64,000 bases of DNA from an uncultured Chitinophaga sp. Lineage in GTDB: Bacteria > Bacteroidota > Bacteroidia > Chitinophagales > Chitinophagaceae. Location of the stretch: NCBI RefSeq assembly GCF_946479755.1, contig NZ_CAMLHC010000026.1, positions 1 through 64,000 on the forward strand, in the 5' to 3' direction. How positions within the stretch are numbered: position 1 is the stretch's first letter; each line of letters opens with the position of its first letter. This document shows, one piece after another, positions 19,701 through 24,268 of this stretch. The position numbers and the translations under genes were made by a program. A model generated the notes under the pieces. That model was not told the origin of the DNA. It saw only the letters and a list, made by a program, of their open reading frames with translations, and made no database searches.

Positions 19701-21639
19701 AGCACAACGGCATAAACAACTCCCAAACCGATACGTCAAATGTAAAAGTGGTTTTCTGCAAAATGATGTCCGCGGTGGTAAAGCCATAGTGCTGCCACAT
19801 CCAGGCAATACGGTTCACTACACCACGATGCTCCAGCATACAGCCTTTAGGCTGTCCTGTAGAACCGGAAGTATAAATCACGTATGCCAGGTCAGATGGG
19901 GTATTCACCGCCTGCGGATCAACGATGCTGTAATCAGCGGCCGTTTCTTCAAAAGCTGCAAAAAACTGCTCGTCGATCAACACCTTGCACTGGCTGTCTT
20001 CCAGCAGGTAGGCGATACGCTCCTGCGGATAAGCAGGATCTATGGGTACATAGGCACCACCGGATTTTAATGTGCCCAGCAGCGCCACTATCATGCGTTC
20101 GCTGCGGTGAAGCTGAATACCGATCCGGTCGTCCGGCACAATAGCATGTGCCGCTCTCAGGTAATGGGCCAACCGGTTGGCTTGCTCATTGAGTACACGA
20201 TAGGTGTAGTGACGGCCTTCAAATACCAGCGCGGTGCTTTCCGGCGTACGGGCTGCCTGCTCCTCAAATAAGCTTGTCAGTGTTACGTTGTCACGGAAAC
20301 TTGCCGCAGTGTTGTTGAAGTCTGCCAATAGCAATGCTTCCTCAGCAGGCGACAAAAATGGTATCTGATCTATACAGCGGTCCGGCGCCTTCAACAGCGA
20401 ATGCAGCAAACCACTGAAATGTTGCATCAATGTGTCAATGGATTCGGCGGTGAAAAGCGCTGTGCGGTAGTCTACCCCCAGCGTCAGGTCTGCCGTTTCT
20501 CCGTATTCGAGCAGGTGAAAGGCCAGGGCTTCCTGTTGTTCACCTCCGGATAAATATTGGATGGTCACCGCAGCATCGCCGAGGGTCTGCTCATAGGTGT
20601 TTTTCTGATAGGAAAAGGACAGGTTGTAGATATTTCCCTCTCCGTCAAGCTCCTGCAGCATGTCGAACAAAGGGAAACCCTGATGTTTGTACACTTCTTT
20701 TAAGTCATTTTTCACCTGTGCCAGCACGGCGGCAAATGTCTGACTGCCGGTAAACGTAGTGGTAAAGGGCAACATGTTCACAAACGTACCCAGGGTGTTT
20801 TTGAATTTTTTATTCTTCCTGTTAAAAACAGGAATACCGATACAGGGTATCTTATTATTATAACGATGGTTAAGGACTAAGAGGGATGTTATAAAATACT
20901 GAAAAACAGAGCATTGATATTCACGACAGAAAGCGGTAATCTGATCATACAACTCACGGGAAACGACTATGTCTTTACGGGCGGAGGTTAGTGCCGGGCT
21001 ATTCGCTGCGCTCACCAACGATTCAAAGCCGTTTGCACCGGGCTGCTGCTGAAGCCGGCTAATCCAGAAGCTGCTGTCCGTTTTAAAATCATCCGAATGC
21101 CGGTAGGCGTCTCCATCGGCAATAAAATCCGCATAAGGAAATATCCCAGTTGAAATATCGGGGGTAGCGCCACGGAGCAGGGATTCGTATAGCACGGAAA
21201 CCTTATTGAAAAACAGCGCCATAGAATACCCGTCGAACACCAGGTGATGTACTTTTGTATACCAGTAGTACCTGTTATCGTTTGCTTTCAGCACACATAC
21301 CTTCAGCAGGTTTTCCTGTACAAGGAAGGGGAGCTGCATGTCGGCCAGCATCCATGCCTCGCAATCCCCGGAAGCATCGGCGGAAGCAGAGAAGTCTATG
21401 ACTTCAATATCATACAGGGCGAAAGCCGGGTTATCCTGCATGAATACATCATTGAACGCATAATAACCGGTCACGAGCACATCTGCATCTTTCAGCAATA
21501 TTTCTATCGCCCTGGTTAAAACCGTTTCCTGCAGCGGTCCTTCAACAAGCGCATATCCGCCTACGTTGTAGATGGATGATTGGGTATAAATATTTTGTGT
21601 CAACCAAATTGTTTCCTGAACAGGGGATATCTTTTTCAT
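4039..21639 (-). CDS. Giant nonribosomal peptide synthetase, five complete modules plus C and remnant A
   Basis: Multimodular cytoplasmic NRPS of about 5,866 residues. Counting from the upstream GTG at 21690, C domains have HHxxxDG near residues 150, 1188, 2230, 3261, 4312 and 5345. A domains have YTSGSTG near 607, 1657, 2697, 3730 and 4780. PCPs have DLGGHSLKA near 997, 2035, 3068, 4118 and 5150. No epimerization or thioesterase domain is seen. Specificity residues by eye: A1 DVWHMSLVD (Ser-like), A2 DAEHIAKVS (unassigned), A3 and A5 DLFNNALTY (Ala-like), A4 DVQ(F/I)IAHVV (Pro-like). The first C domain has an EntF-like stretch YYWYTKVHHLVFDGYS. The ATG at 21639 (MKKISPVQ) is preferred because it starts at the C-domain homology; GTG 21690 would add 17 residues. 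The last roughly 235 residues are a decayed A domain. Confidence 0.95.
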   Translation of the reverse strand: MKKISPVQETIWLTQNIYTQSSIYNVGGYALVEGPLQETVLTRAIEILLKDADVLVTGYYAFNDVFMQDNPAFALYDIEVIDFSASADASGDCEAWMLADMQLPFLVQENLLKVCVLKANDNRYYWYTKVHHLVFDGYSMALFFNKVSVLYESLLRGATPDISTGIFPYADFIADGDAYRHSDDFKTDSSFWISRLQQQPGANGFESLVSAANSPALTSARKDIVVSRELYDQITAFCREYQCSVFQYFITSLLVLNHRYNNKIPCIGIPVFNRKNKKFKNTLGTFVNMLPFTTTFTGSQTFAAVLAQVKNDLKEVYKHQGFPLFDMLQELDGEGNIYNLSFSYQKNTYEQTLGDAAVTIQYLSGGEQQEALAFHLLEYGETADLTLGVDYRTALFTAESIDTLMQHFSGLLHSLLKAPDRCIDQIPFLSPAEEALLLADFNNTAASFRDNVTLTSLFEEQAARTPESTALVFEGRHYTYRVLNEQANRLAHYLRAAHAIVPDDRIGIQLHRSERMIVALLGTLKSGGAYVPIDPAYPQERIAYLLEDSQCKVLIDEQFFAAFEETAADYSIVDPQAVNTPSDLAYVIYTSGSTGQPKGCMLEHRGVVNRIAWMWQHYGFTTADIILQKTTFTFDVSVWELFMPLCWGARMVLCHKDDVGSPGRLLTLIENEKVTCLHFVPSMFSAFIATLDDQPSLSRRLSSLRGVMTSGEALPAETVNAWYQHVPVPVHNLYGPTEASVDVTYYTTAPGDTKVPIGRPIWNTAIHVLGAAGQLLPCGVTGEICIGGIGLSRGYLSKPALTAEKFVANPFLAGGRLYKTGDLGRWLPDGNIEYLGRKDDQVKVRGYRIEPGEIEAALLKHPSVMQVAVVAKTAVDGDIDLVAYLVGSEALSEASLKTHLEKTLPAYMVPAYYVPMSEFPLTANGKLDRKKLPDPEGLGMGRVVEYVAPSNPTEEKLVVIWQEILKREDIGVRDNFFDLGGHSLKATRLLSRIRQEFDVNIPLKDLFANASIEAQALQVAQSLKNISAGVTQTAVRAFYPLSPAQRRLWVLSQMEDGNVAYNMPGAYLFEGILDVEALTHAFTLLIARHESLRTVFREDGNGSACQLILTPAAMNFSITEEDLKSASPKVLRERLAAAAATPFVLSEGPLLRATLYQVADNQWVFSFIMHHIISDGWSMNILVKELLLVYQQHVRGEAAELQPLRIQYKDYAGWQEQQLASGAMAAHKNWWLSQFEGPLPVLELPADKVRPAVKTYRGNTIHTTIGKDLAKALKLFARKEEGTLFMSLLAGVNTLLYRYTHQADIIIGSPVAGRDRAELEDQIGLYINTLALRTRFNGEYTYTDLFRQVKETTLGAYEHQVFPLDEIVAALPLKRDRSRSALFDVMVVLQNNESTYLQQYRIGDLVINEYAAEERRDSKFDLLFHFEERGEEIMVKLTYNSDIYFRNTIIRLGNHLLQLLEALMAQPHQPLQQLDYLTAAEKQQLLVSFNKNTSAPAGDKTLTMMFEDRVAAIPGHTAIMFEGNIITYQALNEKANQLAHYLRAHFAPAPGERIAVRLERSEWMIIAILGVLKAGAAYVPVDIGHPQQRIDYILADSQCKAVIDEQQMALFRRDMTLYDTTNPEPTSNAKHLAYVIYTSGSTGQPKGVMIRHAAIVNYLHAITRTYGMDASDRVLQISNVAFDASVEQIMGGLLSGAALYIAPQATITDTEALSNYIVTHKITHLHTVPVLLDKLKLDGHALKRMISAGDNCPITLAEKYRHTLAFYNKYGPTEATVSATIYHVTPQAVLNSVIPIGKPVANNVIYILDEQEAVLPIGVFGEICIGGAGLAEGYLHQPEMTAAKFVTHPFLAGERIYKTGDIGRWLPDGNIEYLGRKDDQVKVRGYRIELGEIENRLASCPGISAVAVVAKTNAAGEKDLVAYVVGQPDLQVTTLKSHLAKTLPAYMVPAHYVLLEALPLNANGKVDRRQLPDPEGLGMESAVAYVAARNSTEEKLVAIWQEILGKEKISTKDNFFDLGGHSLKATRLVSLVHRAFDVKLRLKDLFTAATLEEQALLISGSGEDAFTAIALAETRDSYPLSAAQRRLWVLSQFEEGSMAYNMPGVCRFEGNFNRASLVYAFEQLVARHESLRTIFREDEDGSVAQVVLTAEALRFRIREQDLRHAPAGLLEECIEETALTPFNLGTGPLLRASLYQVADASWVFVYAMHHIISDGWSMNVLRRELLQYYYAHSRGEALQREPLRIQYKDYASWQQSQLNGEGLQAHKAWWLSQFAGELPVLELPADQLRPAVKTYNGGVVHASIGAAATAGLRVLVQEEGGTLFMGLLAAVNALLYRYTSQPDIIIGSPVAGREHADLEDQIGFYINTLALRTHIDGDRSFRELLRQVKTTTLGAYEHQLYPFDELVDALELQRDMSRSALFDVMVVLQNNEQTAVAAPQEGDMAVKEFNREGRQLSKFDLLFDFSEQADSIRLSLTYNSDIYAHATISRLSGHLQQLLAAIAAEPAQALKELDYLSAAEKHQLLTVFNDTASGKPASQTLSQLFEAQVRRTPQQVAVEAAGGSFTYAALHGESNRFGHYLRDKYNIRRGELIGVKLDRSEWLIAVLLGILKSGGAYVPIDPAYPQERIDYLLADSNCRVVVDGPELAAFLRESAHYRTTDLSPVTDASDLAYVIYTSGSTGHPKGVMIEHRNAHAFINWCEEEFAASCFDIVLAVTSICFDLSVFEIFYTLSTGKKIRLLDSALSITANLHQGEKVLLNTVPSVVNTLLNEGADLGAVTVLNMAGEPIPAKVVAGLDTERMEVRNLYGPSEDTTYSTIYRIKNGGPILIGKPIADTQVYIVNDHGRLQPCGVAGEICISGSGLSRGYLNKPELTSGKFIPHPFIAGARLYKTGDLGRWLPDGNIDYLGRKDDQVKIRGHRIELGEIESALLKHAAIEAAVVIAKVNTDGEKELVAYVVGKSEDVPVTGLKAFLGHTLPGYMLPAYYIPLAALPLTANGKLDKKQLPDPSGQHSEVEYVAAGTDTEEKLVRIWQEILGKDRIGVRDNFFDLGGHSLKATRLASQVHRIFNVKLTLKDLFANATLEQQAVLLSQSKKSTFSLIAPAPVQEAYALSSAQRRLWVLSQFEGGSVAYNMPGVYCFEGELNVASLAYAFEQVIARHESLRTVFRENESGDVCQWVLAPEMLPFNLVTDDLQHATAEMLQERISAAVGAPFDLTSGPLLRAALYQVAGNKWVFAYAMHHIISDGWSLNIFLKELLQYYHAHSRGETLQVEPLRIQYKDYANWQYGLLNGKGIEEHRNWWLSQFAGEIPVLELPGEKMRPAIKTYHGGVVYHTIGAAATAGLRAMVHQEGATMFMGLLAAVNALIYRYTHQADIIIGSPVAGREHADLEEQIGFYVNTLALRTTFDSNNSFPELLRLVKANTMEAYEHQLYPFDELVDALDLKRDMSRNALFDVMLVLQNNEVTYTGEQRQLNNLVVTPFQRKENTSKFDLLFNCVEQEDGIRMSIAYNADIYSDAMVTRLGHHLEQLIMAATTAPQLPVAQLSYLTVAEQRHLLQDLNDTAAVYPEHKTIVDLFSEQVVKTPDHIAVCYNGKNTTYRELNERSDRLAQYLKIKYAVYPDDLIAIKLERSEAFVVTILGILKSGAAYLPIDPDYPPERARYMEQDSKCLVSIDAAFYERFLLQEAEYAALPVYASLHPEHLVYVIYTSGSTGNPKGIMMKHRAMVNLMNYHIGLFPEGEVKSVLQFASVSFDVSFQEIFTTLLRGATLYPIAEDKKKDVTALVDFIVQHQLDTIFLPTAYFKLLMEEAYFLSHIAGVVRHIIVAGEQLILGASFIDLLHNSDLVLHNHYGPAETHVVTTIMLEKNNAAALKKIPSIGKPIHNSSIYILDNRQALTAFGVPGEICIGGTGMARGYLHRPDLTAEKFIPHPFMDGQVLYRTGDLGRWLPDGNIEYIGRKDEQVKVRGYRIEPGEIETALAACPGVNGAAVVAKTNPRGEKDLVAYVVCQPDLQMAVLKSHLSKILPAYMVPSCYVPLEALPITSNGKLDRRQLPDPEGLGMESTVAYVAARNSTEEKLVAIWQEILGKEKISTKDNFFDLGGHSLKATRLVSLVHRAFDVKLRLKDLFTAATLEEQALLISGSGEDAFTAIALAETRDSYPLSAAQRRLWVLSQFEEGSMAYNMPGVCRFEGNFNRASLVYAFEQLVARHESLRTIFREDEDGSVAQVVLTAEALRFRIREQDLRHAPAGLLEECIEETALTPFNLGTGPLLRASLYQVADASWVFVYAMHHIISDGWSMNVLRRELLQYYYAHSRGEALQREPLRIQYKDYASWQQSQLNGEGLQAHKAWWLSQFAGELPVLELPADQLRPAVKTYNGGVVHASIGAAATAGLRVLVQEEGGTLFMGLLAAVNALLYRYTSQPDIIIGSPVAGREHADLEDQIGFYINTLALRTHIDGDRSFRELLRQVKTTTLGAYEHQLYPFDELVDALELQRDMSRSALFDVMVVLQNNEQTAVAAPQEGDMAVKEFNREGRQLSKFDLLFDFSEQADSIRLSLTYNSDIYAHATISRLSGHLQQLLAAIAAEPAQALKELDYLSAAEKHQLLTVFNDTASGKPASQTLSQLFEAQVRRTPQQVAVEAAGGSFTYAALHGESNRFGHYLRDKYNIRRGELIGVKLDRSEWLIAVLLGILKSGGAYVPIDPAYPQERIDYLLADSNCRVVVDGPELAAFLRESAHYRTTDLSPVTDASDLAYVIYTSGSTGHPKGVMIEHRNAHAFINWCEEEFAASCFDIVLAVTSICFDLSVFEIFYTLSTGKKIRLLDSALSITANLHQGEKVLLNTVPSVVNTLLNEGADLGAVTVLNMAGEPIPAKVVAGLDTERMEVRNLYGPSEDTTYSTIYRIKNGGPILIGKPIADTQVYIVNDHGRLQPCGVAGEICISGSGLSRGYLNKPELTSGKFIPHPFIAGARLYKTGDLGRWLPDGNIDYLGRKDDQVKIRGHRIELGEIESALLKHAAIEAAVVIAKVNTDGEKELVAYVVGKSEDVPVTGLKAFLGHTLPGYMLPAYYIPLAALPLTANGKLDKKQLPDPSGQHSEVEYVAAGTDTEEKLVRIWQEILGKDRIGVRDNFFDLGGHSLKATRLASRIHQVFDVKLSLKDLFSHAELQAQAALLSNTQKQAFVAIEPVPVQADYPVSFSQHLLWVACQFEESNVAYNIPGVYIFDGPLDCAALELAFTALISRHESLRTVFATNEKGVVRQRILLPEQSGFRITYHDLTSAVQQKATVHERIQEDVLKPFDLKTGPLLRVSLYQLEQDKWVFSYIMHHIISDGWSMNILLKELMLLYRWQVNKEAGGILNPLRIQYKDYTVWQQKLMQGAAMEHHKNWWLRQFEGELPVLQLPMSNARPAVKTHRGAVVSKIFSKQLYNEVLSLVHEQGSTLFTGLLAAVNTLLYRYSDQEDIILGTPVAGREHVDLEGQIGFYVNTLAIRTRLRGEDSFLELLQQVKQATMGAFEHQHYPFEHLTNALELQRDRSRSPLFDVNIILQRDKIGIGEAEQSLGNLKVSPYGSTGATRSKFDLTFSFAEVADALHLSIIYNADLFDAATVEGIMADLERLLNSIVNNPATVLYLLDYQDAVEKHRLLSAWNEPTDLYPEGKTVIALLEEAAAIAPDMPAAELGHSRLTCREVNEMVNRMAVFLQQQLQVKPGQVVSITLTEAQWHSICVLAAWKAGAVWLVTAAAQTAKSDVVIDDDVLVLFVQQRKRYPAGNLAHNDDAGQTAFAVPAPAATHLPLLFIPHSSLVTCVACDVAAYQQGDVPRFISQLMDVQALTPESIYTKMLAHRAVSSTSHAISALFSAELSNEF
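6202..9446 (-). repeat. Long intragenic direct repeat, copy covering module 5
   Basis: About 3,245 bp appear identical to 12451-15695 (constant offset 6,249). Identity stops at 6202 on one side. On the other side it continues with scattered mismatches to about 9493. In protein terms the repeat runs from the carrier protein of one module, through C and A, into the carrier motif of the next. Module 5 is therefore a copy of module 3, including the Ala-like A domain. Confidence 0.92.
12451..15695 (-). repeat. Long intragenic direct repeat, copy covering module 3
   Basis: Partner of the repeat at 6202-9446, in the same orientation. The first single-base difference at the 5' (protein N-terminal) side is at 15696 against 9447. 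The 3' breakpoint lies just after the FFDLGGHSLKATR carrier motif, the most conserved stretch shared by all modules. That is the expected place for homologous recombination between modules. Confidence 0.92.
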
Positions 21640-21689
21640 CTGGTAAAAGCATTCAATTGTTGGGAATAAAATAGCTTGAGGTATTGGCA

Positions 21690-21729
21690 CAAAAGATCAA
21701 CATATGCCAGCAGAGGCATATGTTGATCT
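21690..21729 (-). terminator. Terminator-like hairpin inside the NRPS operon
   Basis: Two perfect 15-base arms (21694-21708 and 21715-21729) flank a six-base loop. On the minus strand the stem is followed by TTTTG. It lies between the condensation-like gene and the giant NRPS gene, so it could stop most transcripts before the 17.6-kb synthetase. An RfaH-type antiterminator is encoded at the head of the same operon. The short U-tract makes termination strength uncertain; it could instead be an RNA-processing site. Confidence 0.6.
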
Positions 21730-21753
21730 GAAAAGTGTATGAGGGAACTTTAT

Positions 21754-23148
21754 TTATATTTCTCCGGGTAGGAAATCCTGTATAGGCCGTTGGCGATCGT
21801 TGGCAATTTCAGCTGCCAGGTACCCGAGGCTTTCGGCGATCCGGTTCACCGTGGCCCGCTTGTATAATGCTGTGTTGTATTCTATACTTACTTTTCCATG
21901 ATCTCCGTTATGCCGGAAATGGAATGCCATATCGGCCTGGCTGATAATATTTTCCCGCAGGCAATGATGGCAGGAAGATACCAGTTCGGCGGGCATTCCG
22001 GGTTGCCGGAAATGTTGCGACTGGACCAGTATTTTTATTATAGGAGCGGTTCCTGGCTTACTGGCGGGGAAAAGCCTCTTTTCCAGCATTTCGTAAGGAT
22101 AAAGACCATGGTCGGCAGCTCCTGAAAGACTACTCCTCACTTTTTCCAGCAGCGTGGCATAATTTTCTCCGGCGGCATCAAGGAGGATTCTTACGGGCAG
22201 TACATCGTCGTATAATCCTACCTGGTGTTCCAGGCCTTCATACTTTCTGGGCGAGAATACGGTACCGATGGTAATATCGTCTGTACCAGTCAGCTTGTTG
22301 AGCAACATACAAACAAGGGATACAAACGCGATGGACATATCGACCCCGGCGGCAGCCGCCATTTTATGCAGCGGTGCGACCAGGGTTGCCGGCCACTCAG
22401 ATTCGATCAGTCCTTCATCATGAAAAATCAGGTTATTATCAGGAAAATCAGGAGGAAAAGTTGCTGGCAGAGAGCTGTCGGAAAGGTGGTTCATCCAGAA
22501 GGACTCCATTTCCGCCAGGGTATCGTCTTGCAACAAACGGTTTTGCCACGCCACAAAATCGCTGTATCGGATATCCGGCGCCGACAGTGGCGACTGTTCC
22601 CTGCTGCCGGCCTGGTAGCAGGTAAATATCTCCCCTGCCACAATTTCCAGTGAACGGCTATCGGCGATCAGCGGATGCATGGACAACATAAACAGGTGCC
22701 TGGTAGCGGAATGCCGAACCAGTACTGCCCGGAGCAACGGTCCGTCCTGCAGGTTGAACAGGAATGTGTGTTCTTCATCAATAATTTCCTGTTGCAGCAT
22801 TTCTTTTTCCCCATAGTTGCTGATGTCTATATGGTGCAACCGCAGGTGAAAATGCGCCGCCGGTATAGTTTGCTGCATCTGCAGGGTAGCTGTGGCCAGA
22901 AATACGGTACGCAGGGTAGCATGACGGCCGGCTACAGCGTTGATGGCTTTTTCAAGCAGTACCGCATCCAGGGGACCGTCCAGTTGTGCCCAAAAGGACA
23001 TGTTATACCTGAATCTGTCGGACTGTTCTTCATTAATCCGCCACAGCCGTTGTTGTGCGCGGGAAAGCAGGAAAGGTGTATCCGGACCGGTGTCGTCCGG
23101 ATACCGCCGGGACGCCTGCAAAAACGATATAAAAATTTTCTTGTCCAT
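21754..23148 (-). CDS. Stand-alone condensation-domain-like protein, catalytic His lost
   Basis: A 464-residue protein with the overall plan of an NRPS condensation domain: N-terminal FLLSRAQQRLWRINE, middle FNLQDGPLLRAVL, and later ITIGTVFSPRKYEGLEHQ, which matches the usual P(V/F)xxRxxxxLExQxG latch region. The HHxxxDG active site reads HPLIADS at residues 158-164. The second, catalytic histidine is proline and the glycine is serine. No A or PCP domain is fused. It lies between the antiterminator gene and the giant NRPS, in the same orientation. It probably does not form peptide bonds and may be structural or act on an acyl group in another way. Family assignment is firm, role is not. Confidence 0.82.
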   Translation of the reverse strand: MDKKIFISFLQASRRYPDDTGPDTPFLLSRAQQRLWRINEEQSDRFRYNMSFWAQLDGPLDAVLLEKAINAVAGRHATLRTVFLATATLQMQQTIPAAHFHLRLHHIDISNYGEKEMLQQEIIDEEHTFLFNLQDGPLLRAVLVRHSATRHLFMLSMHPLIADSRSLEIVAGEIFTCYQAGSREQSPLSAPDIRYSDFVAWQNRLLQDDTLAEMESFWMNHLSDSSLPATFPPDFPDNNLIFHDEGLIESEWPATLVAPLHKMAAAAGVDMSIAFVSLVCMLLNKLTGTDDITIGTVFSPRKYEGLEHQVGLYDDVLPVRILLDAAGENYATLLEKVRSSLSGAADHGLYPYEMLEKRLFPASKPGTAPIIKILVQSQHFRQPGMPAELVSSCHHCLRENIISQADMAFHFRHNGDHGKVSIEYNTALYKRATVNRIAESLGYLAAEIANDRQRPIQDFLPGEI

Positions 23149-23301
23149 ATCTGTTTACGTGATTTCATCACCCAAAGACTGTTGTTCTATTATTTTTCCA
23201 CATAAATCAATGCTTTCGTTAACTGACAGAGCTTCGCTAATTCAACTCACAGGGCTGATTATTTATCAATCGTAGTCGTAAAAAAGAAATGGAGTAATAA
23301 T

Positions 23302-23335
23302 GTCAGAGGCTGACGGTGTAAAAGTCCCCGCGGGG
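23302..23335 (-). promoter_or_regulatory. Small hairpins in the leader between antiterminator gene and NRPS genes
   Basis: A 5-bp stem with a 3-base loop (GTCAG/CTGAC, 23302-23314) and a GC-only palindrome CCCCGCGGGG (23326-23335) sit just downstream of the antiterminator gene. RfaH-type factors load at defined leader elements, so these are candidates for a recruitment signal. The evidence is position and symmetry only. Confidence 0.2.
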
Positions 23336-23357
23336 GAAAATTATGTAGTCTGAGGGG

Positions 23358-23903
23358 TTAGGCGATGAGTTCTCCCCTGCCGGTCGTTACTTCGTTGCAT
23401 TTCACCAGGTCTGCGGCATCAATTTCAACCGAAATAGCCTGTTTCAGGATAGGCAAACGGATGAGGAAGCGGGACTCCCCGCCAAGGAGACGGACGAGTA
23501 TTCCTTTCATCCCTTCAAAAACGCCATTCCTTACCATTACCAGGTCACCCGGGGTGTAGTAATCTTCCCTCTGGACATGACCCGGGCAGGTTTCTATCAG
23601 CCGGATCCGGTTTATCTCGCTGACGGAAATGGTGGCATGTGTCCCTTCGTTTGAAACAAATTTCACCACTCCGGGGATTTTCAGCATATCATACCTTGCC
23701 CTGGCATCAGCTTTCACAAAAACATACCCGGAAAACAAGGGTTCTTCCACTTTTTTTATACGATCGCTCCACTGACGGGCTACCACCCGTTGCGGACAGT
23801 AATGCTCACATTTCAGATACGCTATCTCCCTACAGATCTTTTTCTCAAATTTTGGCCTGGTATATAAAACATACCATTGTAATTCAATATTTCCTGCTCC
23901 CAT
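23358..23903 (-). CDS. NusG/RfaH-family (UpxY-like) transcription antiterminator
   Basis: A 181-residue NusG paralogue. The N-terminal NGN domain has the typical LQWYVLYTRPKFEKK opening and SGYVFVKAD. The C-terminal part has a KOW-type segment (YTPGDLVMVRNGVFEGMKG, about residues 117-136). Specialised NusG paralogues of this size travel with RNA polymerase and suppress premature termination in single long operons such as polysaccharide or polyketide/NRPS clusters. It is the first gene of the minus-strand NRPS operon, and a terminator-like hairpin lies downstream in the operon. Operon-specific antitermination of the NRPS genes is a well-supported inference. It is clearly not the housekeeping NusG, which sits next to ribosomal protein genes. 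Confidence 0.9.
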   Translation of the reverse strand: MGAGNIELQWYVLYTRPKFEKKICREIAYLKCEHYCPQRVVARQWSDRIKKVEEPLFSGYVFVKADARARYDMLKIPGVVKFVSNEGTHATISVSEINRIRLIETCPGHVQREDYYTPGDLVMVRNGVFEGMKGILVRLLGGESRFLIRLPILKQAISVEIDAADLVKCNEVTTGRGELIA

Positions 23904-24268
23904 GGCGATTGGCGGTTACGACAGTTAACATTTGTTGGCTCGGTACGGGGTTATCGGGGGCTAAGTCAGGCAATACTGGGACCTGCACTCTGCGCTCCCT
24001 GGGTACTTCCTTTAAAAACGGGGCCCAAAACGGTGGAAGTCAGGGTAATGGTGGACACCGTAGTGTCGATTTTACCATCGGCACGGGCGTTGCCTCTTTC
24101 ATATCTGAAAAGGGGTTTTACCTGGATGAGTATCGGCTGCGGGTTAATCGTGTTCTTCATTTTACTATGTTTTATGATTTACAGGCAATTTAGAAGTTCA
24201 GCAGGCGCCATTGGAAATTATTACACCAAAACCTGTTTTCGGGAGATATTATTTGCTATTTTAGAGAC
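23904..24268. other. Divergent intergenic region between NRPS operon and kinase gene
   Basis: This 365-bp gap separates the minus-strand NRPS operon from the plus-strand sensor kinase. It must carry promoters for both. The only coding signal is a Thr-rich minus-strand ORF of 64 codons (23966-24160). I could not identify a convincing -33/-7 pair. Confidence 0.5.
23966..24160 (-). CDS. Small Thr/Ser-rich peptide, unknown
   Basis: A 64-codon ORF 62 bp upstream of the antiterminator gene, same strand. I do not recognise it. It opens MKNTINPQPILIQVKPLF, has a central basic stretch (RYERGNARADGK) and then an alternating Thr/Ser run (IDTTVSTITLTST, about residues 31-43) before a Gly/Ser-rich end. 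The size, hydrophilic leader-like half and Thr-rich second half resemble a ribosomal peptide precursor, and a LanB dehydratase is encoded 5 kb away. There is no double glycine and no cysteine. It may equally be a chance ORF. Confidence 0.4.
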   Translation of the reverse strand: MKNTINPQPILIQVKPLFRYERGNARADGKIDTTVSTITLTSTVLGPVFKGSTQGAQSAGPSIA

